In this document: positions 33,044-42,467 of the stretch, piece after piece
Layout of the letters: the number at the start of each line of letters is the position of its first letter
How positions within the stretch are numbered: position 1 is the first letter of the stretch
Source of the DNA: Mycobacterium sp. 1100029.7
GTDB lineage: Bacteria; Actinomycetota; Actinomycetes; Mycobacteriales; Mycobacteriaceae
NCBI RefSeq assembly: GCF_001665235.1
Contig: NZ_LZSC01000057.1
Location: forward strand, 124,001 to 188,000
Length of the DNA: 64,000 nucleotides
Direction: 5' to 3'
Program-made: the position numbers and the translations under genes
The notes under the pieces: model-generated
Database searches by the model: none
Told to the model about the DNA's origin: nothing
What the model saw: the letters and a program-made list of their open reading frames with translations, nothing else

Positions 33044-33502
33044 TCACTCGGAGGTGTGGACGATCAAAACGTCGGTCTTGGCCTTACGGGAAACCTCGGA
33101 AGGGACCGATCCCAGCAGCCGCCCGGCGACGCTGGCAAGCCCGACGTTGCCGACGACCAGCAGATCGGCACTGGCCTCCTCGGCGAGCTGCACCAGCGCG
33201 GTGATAGGGGCACCGACGACCGACTTCTCTTCGACGTTCTTCGCCCCCGCTTGGTGCGCCCGCTCCTTGGCCGTCTGCAGGATCGCGTAGTAGGGAGCCT
33301 CGCCCACTGTTCGGTAGTCCTGGCCGTGGTCGCTGCCGGGCGGGATAGCGTAGCGGCCGCGTTCCTCGGGGACAGGGCCATGGGCGGTGGCAACGATCAG
33401 CTTCGCACCGTGATCCGCGGCAATAGCAGCCGCACGCTCGACCGCACGCAGCGACGAGTCCGAACCATCGGTGCCGACGACAACCGTCTGATAAGCGCTC
33501 AT
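33044..33502 (-). CDS. Universal stress protein, single domain
   Basis: 152 aa. TVVVGTDGSDSSLRAVERAA start and the ATP-binding motif G-N-V-G-x9-G-S-V near residues 118-133 mark an ATP-binding UspA domain. Cytosolic stress or dormancy protein. No DosR box was looked for beyond the short gap upstream; none is obvious. Confidence 0.85.
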   Translation of the reverse strand: MSAYQTVVVGTDGSDSSLRAVERAAAIAADHGAKLIVATAHGPVPEERGRYAIPPGSDHGQDYRTVGEAPYYAILQTAKERAHQAGAKNVEEKSVVGAPITALVQLAEEASADLLVVGNVGLASVAGRLLGSVPSEVSRKAKTDVLIVHTSE

Positions 33503-33580
33503 AAGCCTCCGAGTGTAGAGCCTGCGGGAGCCTTTTGGGAGTTCTGACCTGGCGTTATTCTCATCCCGCGAGCGTGTTGG

Positions 33581-35143
33581 TCAGGAGGCGATGGCCGCGG
33601 CGCGCTTGGCACGCTTGCCCTTGCCGACGCCGAAGAACTGGTACTCGCTGGGCTTCACCGAGCGGGTGGCATGCCAATACTGCCAGGTGAAGCCACCCCA
33701 CAGGACGGTGTTCTTGCCGTGCTCGTCGAGGTACCAGCTGCTGCACCCGCCGCTGTTCCACACCGAATCCTTCAGCATGTCCTGCAAGTCGTCGTTGAAT
33801 TTGTCCTGCGCGGCACGGGTCGGAGCCAGCGCTTGAGCGCCGTATTTGTCGCAGGTCTTGATGGCGTCGGCTACGTAGCGGATCTGCGATTCGATCATGA
33901 ACACCACGGAGTTGTGCCCCAGTCCGGTGTTCGGGCCCAGTAGGAAGAACAGGTTCGGCATGTCGGCGACGGTGATGCCGCGATGCGCGCCGATGCCTTC
34001 GCGATTCCACCGGTCGACCAGGTCCTCGCCCCCCAGGCCCTTGATGCCGACGTAGGTGTAGGAGTCGGTGACGTGGAATCCGGTCGCGTACACGATCACG
34101 TCCGCCTCATGGTGCGTGCCGTCGGCGGTGTCAATCCCGTCGCGGGTGATTCGCACGATGCCGTCGGTGATCAGCTTGGTCTTCGGATTCGCCACGGCGC
34201 GGTAATACGTCGAGGAGTTCAGGATTCGCTTGCAGCCGATCCGGTAGTTCGGGATCAGCTTGCGGCGCAGCTCACGGTCCTTCACCGAACGGCGAATGTT
34301 GTATTTGCAGTAAGCCTCGATGAATTTCAGCGCGTTCGGCCGTTTGGTCATGCCGATGGCGAGAGCTTCCTGCCCCCAATAGATGGCCAGCCGCACCAGC
34401 GCCCGCAGCCCGGGGACGTTTGCCATGGCCGTGCGCAGCGCCGGCGAAATGTCGGGGTTCGAGCGCGGTACCACCCACGGCGGAGTGCGTTGGTAGAGCT
34501 GCAGTTCGCCGACCTGCCCGACGATCTCGGGCACGATTTGAATTGCGCTGGCGCCGGTGCCGATGATCGCGACGCGCTTACCGGTCAGGTCGACGCTGTG
34601 GTCCCACTGCGCGGAATGGAAAGCGGGACCGGCGAATTCCTCACGGCCTTCGATGTCGGGGAACGACGGGATGTGCAGCGCACCGGCTCCGGAGATCAGG
34701 AACTGGGCGACAAACTCGCGGCCGTCCTTGGTGAACACGTGCCAACGGTTCTCGTCTTCATCCCAATATCCGCGGTCCACAAGGGAATTGAATTCGATGT
34801 AGCGGCGCAGCCCGTACTTTTCGGTCACGCCCTTGAGGTACTCCCAGATTTCGGGCTGATAGGAGAACGGGTTCTTCCAGTCCGGTTTCGGCTCGAAGGA
34901 AAACGAGTACAGGTGCGACGGGATGTCGCACGCGCAACCGGGATAACTGTTGTCACGCCAGGTGCCGCCGATGTCGTCGGCTTTCTCCAGGATGACGAAG
35001 TCGACGCCCTGCTGCTGCAGCTTGATGGCCATGCCCAGGCCGGAGAATCCGGTCCCGATGATCAGGGCGCGGGTCTGCACCGGCGCCGGGGCATTCTCGC
35101 CCGGAACCGGGTTTGCCTCGGTTTGTGTCAATGCATCGGTCAT
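33581..35143 (-). CDS. Flavin-containing (Baeyer-Villiger type) monooxygenase (Rv3049c-like)
   Basis: 520 aa. First FAD motif GTGFSGLGMAIKL, the BVMO-like fingerprint FHSAQWDHSVDL, NADPH motif GTGASAIQI, and GTWRDNSYPGCACD early on. Oxidises ketones or sulfur/nitrogen compounds in the EthA/MymA class. The TetR gene next to it (35248) and a palindrome at 35175 suggest local control. Conserved position in the M. tuberculosis order. Confidence 0.88.
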   Translation of the reverse strand: MTDALTQTEANPVPGENAPAPVQTRALIIGTGFSGLGMAIKLQQQGVDFVILEKADDIGGTWRDNSYPGCACDIPSHLYSFSFEPKPDWKNPFSYQPEIWEYLKGVTEKYGLRRYIEFNSLVDRGYWDEDENRWHVFTKDGREFVAQFLISGAGALHIPSFPDIEGREEFAGPAFHSAQWDHSVDLTGKRVAIIGTGASAIQIVPEIVGQVGELQLYQRTPPWVVPRSNPDISPALRTAMANVPGLRALVRLAIYWGQEALAIGMTKRPNALKFIEAYCKYNIRRSVKDRELRRKLIPNYRIGCKRILNSSTYYRAVANPKTKLITDGIVRITRDGIDTADGTHHEADVIVYATGFHVTDSYTYVGIKGLGGEDLVDRWNREGIGAHRGITVADMPNLFFLLGPNTGLGHNSVVFMIESQIRYVADAIKTCDKYGAQALAPTRAAQDKFNDDLQDMLKDSVWNSGGCSSWYLDEHGKNTVLWGGFTWQYWHATRSVKPSEYQFFGVGKGKRAKRAAAIAS

Positions 35144-35174
35144 GTGTTTTGCCTACCCCCGGCCGGTCACGCGA

Positions 35175-35194
35175 ATACCCAGTACTGAGGGTAT
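35175..35194. promoter_or_regulatory. Palindrome upstream of the monooxygenase gene
   Basis: ATACCC-AGTACTGA-GGGTAT (6-8-6, with an inner AGTACT palindrome), 32 bases before the monooxygenase start. Candidate site for the adjacent TetR (Rv3050c-like). Confidence 0.45.
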
Positions 35195-35247
35195 CGGATA
35201 GCTGAAATCATTTCGATGGCCGTGCGCTCCCCCACCGTTGCAGCAGG

Positions 35248-36000
35248 TCAGCTGGCGGCGGGGTTGCTTCGGACGGCGCTGTGGACCGGCTGGTCGGGGT
35301 CTACCGCGATGCCCAGCGCCTCGGCGGTGCCGACGATGACGCCCATCATGATCGTCGTCAGGTGGGCGACGAACTGTTCGCGCGGCATGCGTCGCGGGCT
35401 GTCGGGTTCGGGGCCTAGCCACCATTCAGTCGACGACGCGGCGGATCCGAAGGCCGCGTGTGCGGCCAGCTCGAACGCGGCGTGGTCGAGCTTCATGTCC
35501 TTCAGCTCGTTGTCGAACATGTCGGCCATCGTCAGCGTGATCTGACGACCTTCGTTGAGCGTGCGAACCGTCGACTCGGTGGTCGCCCCGGAGCGCGCCG
35601 AAATGAACACCCGCAACACGTTGGGATGCAGGTCGACCAGGGTGACGTACTCTTCGACGCTGCGCCGGACGATCTCGCGGGCCGAGTCGGTGGCCAGGTT
35701 GATCGACGGGAAGATGGCCGCCCAGAGCATGTCGCGCAGCTGCTCGCCAATCGCCTGGAATAGGTCGGATTTGTCGTGGAAGTGGCGGTAGATCTTCGGC
35801 TTGGCAGTGCCGGCCTCTTCGGCGATTTCCCGCACGCTCAGCTCGGGACCCAAGCGATCGATGGCGCGGAACGCCGCCTCGACGATCTCGCCGCGCACCT
35901 TCTTGCGGTGCTCCCGCCAGCGTTCGCTGCGCGCGTCGACTTTCGCCCCCGGCTTCACGCTGGGGTGGGGTCGAGGAATTCTCACCACATCAAGCACCAT
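35248..36000 (-). CDS. TetR-family regulator (Rv3050c-like)
   Basis: 250 aa from ATG 36000. A basic N-terminal tail, then the HTH LSVREIAEEAGTAKPKIYRHFHDKSDLF. The C-terminal domain has VRRSVEEYVTLVDLHPNVLRVF. Lies 104 bases upstream of the monooxygenase gene on the same strand. Confidence 0.85.
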   Translation of the reverse strand: MVLDVVRIPRPHPSVKPGAKVDARSERWREHRKKVRGEIVEAAFRAIDRLGPELSVREIAEEAGTAKPKIYRHFHDKSDLFQAIGEQLRDMLWAAIFPSINLATDSAREIVRRSVEEYVTLVDLHPNVLRVFISARSGATTESTVRTLNEGRQITLTMADMFDNELKDMKLDHAAFELAAHAAFGSAASSTEWWLGPEPDSPRRMPREQFVAHLTTIMMGVIVGTAEALGIAVDPDQPVHSAVRSNPAAS

Positions 36001-36029
36001 ACCGCGCTGCCGCGTGTGACCTGCGCATA

Positions 36030-37007
36030 TCAGCAGGCCGCGTGCAGTACCTCGCTCGGCAGCCGGCCGAACTCTCTGCGGTAGTCGGCCGCGAACCGGC
36101 CCAGATTGGTGAACCCCCAGCGGTAGGCGACAGCTGCGACGGTCGTGCCCTGTTCGACGGAAGACTGCCGCAGGTCCGCGTGCGCGCGAGCCAGACGGAC
36201 CGACTTCAGGTATGCCGACGGGGTTGTGTCCAGGTGCTTGCGGAACGCCTCCTGCAGGGCGCGGGTGCTCACCCGTGCGGCCGCAGCCACGTCACCGATC
36301 CGGACGTCGTCAGCCGCCGCATCCTCGAGGTAGGCGATCGCGCGACGTACCGCCGCCGGCCTGACGTCACCGCCCGACTCCGACTCGACCGCCGAAATGA
36401 CGTCGGAATAGGCCTCGACGATGCTGGCCACCAACATCCGCCGCATTTGCGCGGCCACCAACGTCCCGGACGCCAGCAGCCCGTTCGGTCCGGCATTGCG
36501 CAGCAGCATCTGCATGACCTTTGCGACGGTCACCGTTCCCGCCTTGGACGGGTGCCAGTTCAACGGGAATCGGGCTGCCGTCGCCATAGGCGCTCCGGTG
36601 AACTCGGCAATCGTGGTCTCGAAGTCGGCGCGGCGAATTCGTGCATGGAAGATGATGCAGTTTTCCTCCCAGCGCAGTCGGTAGGCCGTATGCGCGTCCA
36701 GCACGATGTGCTGGCCGGGCAACACGAGTTGTTCCCCGCTCTCGGCGCGCGCCGCGAACCGGCCGCTGACCTGTTGGGACACCAGCACGAAGTCGTCGAA
36801 GGCGGCCGATTCCATCAACGTCGTCCCCAAGCCGTACGACAACGACGAGACGCCGAGCTCCGCGGTGCCTCCCTCCGCGTGGCGCGCACGAAACGTCGAC
36901 CCGCTGCCGCTGACGGTGAGCCGGTGCGGGCAGAAGGCGGACCCGATTCGGATTCGCGCATCTTCGGGATCGCGGGTATCGGTCCGGATACGCAAACCGT
37001 CGATCAC
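36030..37007 (-). CDS. AraC-family regulator
   Basis: 325 aa, GTG 37007. The N-terminal AraC-binding-like cupin has SYGLGTTLMESAAFDDFVLVSQ and LPGQHIVLDAHTAYRLRW. Two C-terminal HTH motifs follow: VRIGDVAAAARVSTRALQEAF and TVAAVAYRWGFTNLGRFAADYR. Activator type. It is 36 bases downstream of a quinone oxidoreductase gene, its probable target. Confidence 0.85.
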   Translation of the reverse strand: MIDGLRIRTDTRDPEDARIRIGSAFCPHRLTVSGSGSTFRARHAEGGTAELGVSSLSYGLGTTLMESAAFDDFVLVSQQVSGRFAARAESGEQLVLPGQHIVLDAHTAYRLRWEENCIIFHARIRRADFETTIAEFTGAPMATAARFPLNWHPSKAGTVTVAKVMQMLLRNAGPNGLLASGTLVAAQMRRMLVASIVEAYSDVISAVESESGGDVRPAAVRRAIAYLEDAAADDVRIGDVAAAARVSTRALQEAFRKHLDTTPSAYLKSVRLARAHADLRQSSVEQGTTVAAVAYRWGFTNLGRFAADYRREFGRLPSEVLHAAC

Positions 37008-37043
37008 GATGCCCTCGCCTGCAGACGAACTCCGAACTTCATG

Positions 37044-37970
37044 TCACACATCACCTTCGGTGACGGCGACGACGGTCTTGCCGCGACCGCGACGCGCGGG
37101 GTCGAATGCCGAGGGTGCTTCGGCCAGAGAACATACCGCTCCGATGTTCGGGCGTAGCCGGCCGTCGCGAAGCCGGCGTTCCAACGCGACAAGGCCGTTG
37201 CGGTCGGGTTCGACGACGAAGAAGATGGCGCGTCCGCCGCGTGGCTGTACCTGAGGGGGTTCGGCGACGGTGACCAGCGCGCCGCCGGGTCGCACCAATT
37301 CCGCTGAACGCCTCAATGTTTCACCACCGATGACGTCGAAGACCACGTCGACATGGCCGATACCGCCCAGCCAGTCGGATTGCAGGTTCACAAAAGTGTC
37401 GGCGCCGAGGTTCAATACGGTGTCGCGGTGCGCGGTTCGCCCGGCACCGATCACGCGGGCACCCGCCTCCCGGGCGAGTTGTACCGCCAGGGAACCCACG
37501 GCGCCGGCGGCGCCGTGCACCAGAACGGTCTGCCCGGCGACCAGCTGCGCATGCTCGAACAGCCCCTGCCATGCGGTCAGTCCGGAAAGCGCCGTCGCCG
37601 CGGCCACTGTGTGGTCGATGTGCGCCGACAACGGTGCAAGGTTACGGGCCTCCACCGCAACGTATTCCGCGAGCGAGCCGTTGCGGGCCCAGCCGGTGAT
37701 TCCGAAAACACGCTGACCCACGGTCAATCCCGTCGTCCCGTAACCGAGCTCAGCGACGACGCCGGAGACTTCGTAGCCCGGGATACTGGGCGTCCGGTCC
37801 CGCCCGGCGCGGTCGGTCCACGTTGTCGGCCAATCGAGTTCACCCGGGGTGATCCCGGCGGCATGGACGCGAACGATGACGTCGTTTTCTATCACATGCG
37901 GGTACGGCATGTCGGCCAGAGCCAGTCCGGCACGCCCGGCAGCGCGGTCACGCGTGGTAATTGCTTGCAT
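37044..37970 (-). CDS. Zinc-independent NADP quinone oxidoreductase/alkene reductase
   Basis: 308 aa from the ATG of MQAITTRDRAAG (the frame is open up to 38135). Medium-chain fold with PGYEVSGVVAELG, GQRVFGITGW, and the nucleotide motif HGAAGAVGSLAVQLAREAG. No structural zinc Cys cluster, so QOR-type. Probably detoxifies quinones or enals, perhaps under the downstream AraC. Confidence 0.85.
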   Translation of the reverse strand: MQAITTRDRAAGRAGLALADMPYPHVIENDVIVRVHAAGITPGELDWPTTWTDRAGRDRTPSIPGYEVSGVVAELGYGTTGLTVGQRVFGITGWARNGSLAEYVAVEARNLAPLSAHIDHTVAAATALSGLTAWQGLFEHAQLVAGQTVLVHGAAGAVGSLAVQLAREAGARVIGAGRTAHRDTVLNLGADTFVNLQSDWLGGIGHVDVVFDVIGGETLRRSAELVRPGGALVTVAEPPQVQPRGGRAIFFVVEPDRNGLVALERRLRDGRLRPNIGAVCSLAEAPSAFDPARRGRGKTVVAVTEGDV

Positions 37971-38050
37971 AGCGATCAACCCTGCCCGGGCGCAGCGCAA
38001 TCTGCCTATGGCAGATGAGCCCTTTTGTCCACGAAATGCGACACGCGACC

Positions 38051-40915
38051 TCAAGGAACATCCGCATATTCGACCGGCGCAACCCACCGCCCGGCGGACG
38101 CGCGCACCGGACGGGAGCGGATCAATCGGGGCCACCAGAAGAACGGCCCGAGCAGCCGGGCAATGGCGGGTGTGATGAACGAGCGCACGATCAGAGTGTC
38201 GAGCAGCAACCCGATGCCGATCGTGGATCCCATCTCACCCACTGAAACCAATTTGCCCGACACCATGGCCATCATGGTGACGGCGAACACCAGCCCCGCG
38301 GTGGTGACCACCTTGCCGGAGTTGGCGACCGCTCTGATCAAACCGGTGTTCAGGCCGGCCTTGCTTTCCTCGAGGTAGCGGGCGATCAGCAACAGGTTGT
38401 AGTCGGAGCCGACCGCCACCAAAATGATGAAACAAAGTGGCAGACCCAACCAGCTGATCGGAATGCCCAGCAAATGCTGCCAGATCAGCACGGACAGACC
38501 GAAGGCCCCGGAAAAAGAGAACGCCACGGTCCCGATGATGACCAGCGCCGCAATTATGCTTCGGGTAATCAACAACATCACCAGGAAGATCAAGGCGAAC
38601 GCCGCAGTGGCGGCGATGATCAGATCGGTTTCGGCGGCATCCTGGATGTCCCAATACGTCGTCGCGGCGCCGCCGAGGTACACGCGCGCCCCGCCGAGTG
38701 TGGTGCCTTTCAAGGCTTCCTCAGCGGCGGGCAGGTACGTCTGGTCGTGATGGATGCCTTGGGCAGTCAGCGCTTCGCCGTCGTGGTAGATCATGTACCG
38801 CGCAGCCTTGCCGTCCGGAGACATGAAGTATTTCAGGTCAACGCCAAATGACGGGTTGTCGAACGCATCTGGCGGCAGGTAGAAGAACTCGTCGTTCTTC
38901 GCACTGTCGAACGCGTATCCGAGGTCCATCATTTGACGGCTCAGCTCGTCCAGCTGCGCCAGTTGCGGCTCGATCGTGCTGTGTTCGGCCTGGATGACCT
39001 GGTGCAGTTGTTCGAGCTGGCCGACGTTGTGGCCGAGAAGTTCGACCAGTTGCGGCATCACAGAGTCCTGAATGAGCGCGGCCTGCAGATTCTTGTCCAT
39101 CTGCTCGTCGAGCTGGTCGACCTTGTCGGTCGCGTCGAACAGCGAACGTAGTGACCAACACAATGGGATATCGAAACAATGCTTCTCCCAATAGAAGTAG
39201 CTTCGGATGGGGCGCCAGACATCGTCGAAGTCGGCGATGTTGTCCCGCATCGAATCGGTGACGTCTTTCATGCCTTGGGCGGCTTCGGCGGCGATGTGTG
39301 CGGCGCCCGCCTGCTGCGAGGTCAATTCCTGCTGATGCCGCATCAGGCTCGTCATGCGGTCGGTGATGTCGGCCATGTCGGTGAGCCGGGTGTTGAGGTC
39401 GGTCAGGAACGGCACGATTTCTTTGATCTTCGTTCCCATCGAACCCATCGTGTAGGTGAACGACGAATGTTCCAACGGAGTCCCCAGCGGCCTGGTGACG
39501 CTTTGGATCAACCCCACGCCGGGGGTGTGAAAGATGGTGCGTGCCACCCGGTCCAACGCGATCATGTCCGTGCTGTTGCGCATGTCGTGATCGGATTCGA
39601 CCATCAGCATGTCGCCATTGAGCCTGCTGACCGGGAAATGCCGGTCAGCTGCGGCGTATCCCAGCTTCGACGGGCTGTCGTCGGAGATGTAGATCCGGTC
39701 GTCGTAATTGGGGTGGTAGGTGGGCAGCGTCAGCGACCCCACCAAGACCACCACACAGCTTGCCAGCAAGACCCGGCCGGGCCATCGGACGGTGACCGTG
39801 CCGACTTTGCGCCAAATACCGGCGCCGGCCGGCCGTTTCGGTTCGAAGATGCCCACGCGACTGCCCAACGCCAGCACCGCCGGACCGAAGGTCAGCGCCG
39901 CCGCCACCGCGGTAAGCATCGCCACGGCGCAGGGAATGCCACACGTATTGAAGTAATTGAGCCGGGTGAATTTGAGGCAGAAGGTCGCGCCGGCGACGGC
40001 GAGACCGGATCCGAGGATGACGTGCGAAACGCCGTTGACGGCGGAATAGTAGGCGGTCTCCCGGTCTTCACCAGCGTGCCGCGCCTCATGGTAGCGCCCG
40101 ATCAGGAAGATCGCGTAATCGGTTCCCGCACCGAGGATCAGCGACACCAGCAGGTTGGACGCGAACTCCGATATCCCGATGAACTTGTGGTGGGCGAGCA
40201 ACGCCACGAGGCCGCGGCCGCAGTTCAATTCGAGCATCACCATGAACAGGACCAACAGCGCGGTCGTGACCGAGCGGTAGACGATCAGCAGCATCACGGT
40301 GATCAGAACGATCGTGACGAACATGATCATGATCAGGCTCTCGTTGCCGGCTTCGAGCATGTCTGCCGACAGCGGTGCCGAACCCGAGACGTAAACCTTC
40401 AGTCCAGGCGGAGTCCTGTTCTGCGAAACCAAGTCTCGCACCGCCTTGATCGATTCGTCCGATACCGCCGAGCCGAGATTGCCTGCGGTTCGCACCAGCG
40501 TGTAGGAGGCTTTTCCGTCGTTGCTCTGCACGCCCGCGGCGGTCGTTCCCTGTCCCCACAGATTCATCACATACTGAACGTGCTTGTCGTGTCGCAGTTT
40601 TGTGACCAGGTCGTCGTAGAACGCGTGGTCGGCCTCGTTCAATTTGTGGTCGCCCTCGAGGACGATCATCACCAGGCTGTTGCTGTCCGACTCTTTGAAC
40701 ACCTGCCCGATGTGGATGAGCGCTTGCGCCGACGGGGCGTCGACCGGGACCAGTGGACCTCGTCCGGCTTCGGTGACGGGCTCCAGCTGCGGAACAGCCA
40801 CGTTGAGCACCACCATCAGTGCGATCCACGCTAGGACTACGGGCAGGGCGAATTTGCGGACCATCCTCGCGAATAGTGTTCTGTGCGCCGTAGTCACGGT
40901 GCTGTCGTGGCTCAT
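38051..40915 (-). CDS. MmpL-family RND lipid transporter
   Basis: 954 aa from ATG 40915, overlapping the mmpS stop (ATGA). Full-length MmpL: TM1 near the N-terminus, large periplasmic loops (about 50-190 and 430-740) and two bundles. Both proton-relay pairs are present (D-Y in LGAGTDYAIFLIGRYHEA and D-Y in VAVGSDYNLLLIARY). A long coiled periplasmic region contains MTSLMRHQQELTSQQAG. With MmpS and a methyltransferase it probably exports a surface lipid such as a glycolipid or siderophore. Confidence 0.92.
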   Translation of the reverse strand: MSHDSTVTTAHRTLFARMVRKFALPVVLAWIALMVVLNVAVPQLEPVTEAGRGPLVPVDAPSAQALIHIGQVFKESDSNSLVMIVLEGDHKLNEADHAFYDDLVTKLRHDKHVQYVMNLWGQGTTAAGVQSNDGKASYTLVRTAGNLGSAVSDESIKAVRDLVSQNRTPPGLKVYVSGSAPLSADMLEAGNESLIMIMFVTIVLITVMLLIVYRSVTTALLVLFMVMLELNCGRGLVALLAHHKFIGISEFASNLLVSLILGAGTDYAIFLIGRYHEARHAGEDRETAYYSAVNGVSHVILGSGLAVAGATFCLKFTRLNYFNTCGIPCAVAMLTAVAAALTFGPAVLALGSRVGIFEPKRPAGAGIWRKVGTVTVRWPGRVLLASCVVVLVGSLTLPTYHPNYDDRIYISDDSPSKLGYAAADRHFPVSRLNGDMLMVESDHDMRNSTDMIALDRVARTIFHTPGVGLIQSVTRPLGTPLEHSSFTYTMGSMGTKIKEIVPFLTDLNTRLTDMADITDRMTSLMRHQQELTSQQAGAAHIAAEAAQGMKDVTDSMRDNIADFDDVWRPIRSYFYWEKHCFDIPLCWSLRSLFDATDKVDQLDEQMDKNLQAALIQDSVMPQLVELLGHNVGQLEQLHQVIQAEHSTIEPQLAQLDELSRQMMDLGYAFDSAKNDEFFYLPPDAFDNPSFGVDLKYFMSPDGKAARYMIYHDGEALTAQGIHHDQTYLPAAEEALKGTTLGGARVYLGGAATTYWDIQDAAETDLIIAATAAFALIFLVMLLITRSIIAALVIIGTVAFSFSGAFGLSVLIWQHLLGIPISWLGLPLCFIILVAVGSDYNLLLIARYLEESKAGLNTGLIRAVANSGKVVTTAGLVFAVTMMAMVSGKLVSVGEMGSTIGIGLLLDTLIVRSFITPAIARLLGPFFWWPRLIRSRPVRASAGRWVAPVEYADVP

Positions 40916-41355
40916 GCGGACAGCACCTGGCACCAGACGCCGGCGTGCTCGCCGGTTGCCGTGTGTTCGGAGCGCACCTGGCCGTCAACGGTGATCCGGC
41001 AGCCGACGTTTCCTCCGGCCACCTGGGCCGTGATGTCGGCGGTCGCGGTGGTCAGCACCGTGACTTCGGTGTGCGTCCAGGGCAGTGCCGCCAGGTCGAC
41101 GGCGATCGCACGCGAGTTCACATCCCAATAGCTGGCTCTCCCCCACCCGTCCAGGTCGCCGAAGATGTCGTATTCAATGCGTTTGGGATTGAACTGAGCG
41201 ATCGTGAATTTATTGCCGGGACTTCGAGTTCGGTCCTGGGAGCCGAAGATTCCGTGGGCGGAATTGATGACGAATCCTGCCAGGACGACAACGATGACTA
41301 CCAGCGTGGGCAGCCAGAGCCTGCTGACCAGCCGCCGACGGATGGACGCGACCAT
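40912..41355 (-). CDS. MmpS-family transport accessory protein
   Basis: 147 aa from ATG 41355. One N-terminal TM helix (LPTLVVIVVVLAGFVINSAHG), then a beta-rich periplasmic domain ending ITVDGQVRSEHTATGEHAGVWCQVLSA with two Cys, as in MmpS proteins that pair with MmpL. Coupled to the mmpL gene. Confidence 0.9.
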   Translation of the reverse strand: MVASIRRRLVSRLWLPTLVVIVVVLAGFVINSAHGIFGSQDRTRSPGNKFTIAQFNPKRIEYDIFGDLDGWGRASYWDVNSRAIAVDLAALPWTHTEVTVLTTATADITAQVAGGNVGCRITVDGQVRSEHTATGEHAGVWCQVLSA

Positions 41356-41424
41356 GATTGTGACCCCTCCTCGGGCCTGTCATGTGATGTAGGGACGACG
41401 GAGAACGCAGCGGCGAAGGGACCG

Positions 41425-42327
41425 CTAGGTGCGTAACCCACTGAGCATCCGCGTGAAGCTCGCGAGCTCGACGAATCCCTCGGCGGAGGGGGCGGTCCGT
41501 CCGATCGCGTCGAAGAGTTCGGCAATCTTCGCACTGTTTGTCGTCCAACCCCGTTCGGCCAGATACTCGGCGGCATCTGTGTGCTGACCGGAGAAAGTCA
41601 CGCTGCGCAAGTCGATTTCGGGGTCCAGTTCATTCCATTTCGCATGCCGGCGTCGCAAGTTCTCACCGAGCGCATCGGCTCTGGGGCTGTCCACATAATC
41701 AGCTCCCAGCCGGCTGCCGGCAGCACTCAGACTGGTGATCGCGTCGAGTATGTTGTCGTGCGCCTGCGGCGGCAGGTAACCGATGAGCAGGCCCTCGACG
41801 ATCCACACGGTCGGCTGAGTTTCGTCGAAACCCGCTTGCCGCAAAGCCGTTGGCCAATCGTGGCGCAGATCGATGCCCAGGCAACGATGTCCCTCCACAG
41901 GCGCCCACCCCAAGCTGGTCAAGACGCGGCGCTTCCATTCGATGACCTGGGGTTGATCGATCTCATAGATGGCCATGGCGGGCGGCCAATCCAATCGGTA
42001 GGCCCGGCAATCCAATCCAGAGGCCAGGATCACCGCTTGCCGAATGCCGGCTTTCCAGGCGTCGCGCGCGAAGTCATCCAGGGTTCTGGTACGCACGCCG
42101 AAGTAGGCCGGCATCCACTCGACTTCGAGGTCCGAGAAATCGATTGTCTTGTCGAGTATTTGGGTGAACAGCTTCAATCCAACCGCTCTTACCAGCACTT
42201 CGGCGAACTGATCGCAGATCATCGGATCGGGTTGTCTGCTGGCGACCGCCCGGGCCGCGGCCACCAATGTGGCGGTCGTCCCCACACTGGTCTTCAAGTC
42301 CCAACTGTCGCCATCGGTCCGTGGCAC
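41425..42327 (-). CDS. SAM-dependent methyltransferase (TIGR00027/LCMT-like)
   Basis: 300 aa. The mycobacterial family mark is an N-terminal DSWDLKTSVGTTATLVAAARA. Then VILASGLDCRAYRLDWP (motif I), EIDQPQVIEWK, and WIVEGLLIGYLPPQAHDNIL. It methylates an unknown lipid or metabolite. Sits 69 bases upstream of mmpS and is probably functionally linked to that transporter. Confidence 0.85.
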   Translation of the reverse strand: MPRTDGDSWDLKTSVGTTATLVAAARAVASRQPDPMICDQFAEVLVRAVGLKLFTQILDKTIDFSDLEVEWMPAYFGVRTRTLDDFARDAWKAGIRQAVILASGLDCRAYRLDWPPAMAIYEIDQPQVIEWKRRVLTSLGWAPVEGHRCLGIDLRHDWPTALRQAGFDETQPTVWIVEGLLIGYLPPQAHDNILDAITSLSAAGSRLGADYVDSPRADALGENLRRRHAKWNELDPEIDLRSVTFSGQHTDAAEYLAERGWTTNSAKIAELFDAIGRTAPSAEGFVELASFTRMLSGLRT

Positions 42328-42343
42328 GCTAACCCCTCTGAAT

Positions 42344-42389
42344 CATCTGACGCCTGAACGAGTTTCCTCGTTCAGGCCGCTGTCAGATG
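42344..42389. terminator. Two-tier hairpin after nrdE
   Basis: Outer arms CATCTGAC/GTCAGATG (8 bp) and inner arms GCCTGAACGAG/CTCGTTCAGGC (11 bp) around a 4-base loop. Lies between the nrdE stop (42468) and the methyltransferase start (42327). Most likely terminates nrdHIE; it has no U-run, so it could also be an operator for the methyltransferase. Confidence 0.55.
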
Positions 42390-42467
42390 CAAAGCTAGGG
42401 GCACGACCGAAACCGGTCTACCCGGATTGCGAGGCCGATGGCCGAAAAGCGCGGTAGGTGCTGTGAC

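Noticed and set aside
39179..40834. Plus-strand frame of 551 codons opposite MmpL
   Set aside because: Shadow of the mmpL gene; no domain, extreme His/Gln/Arg content.
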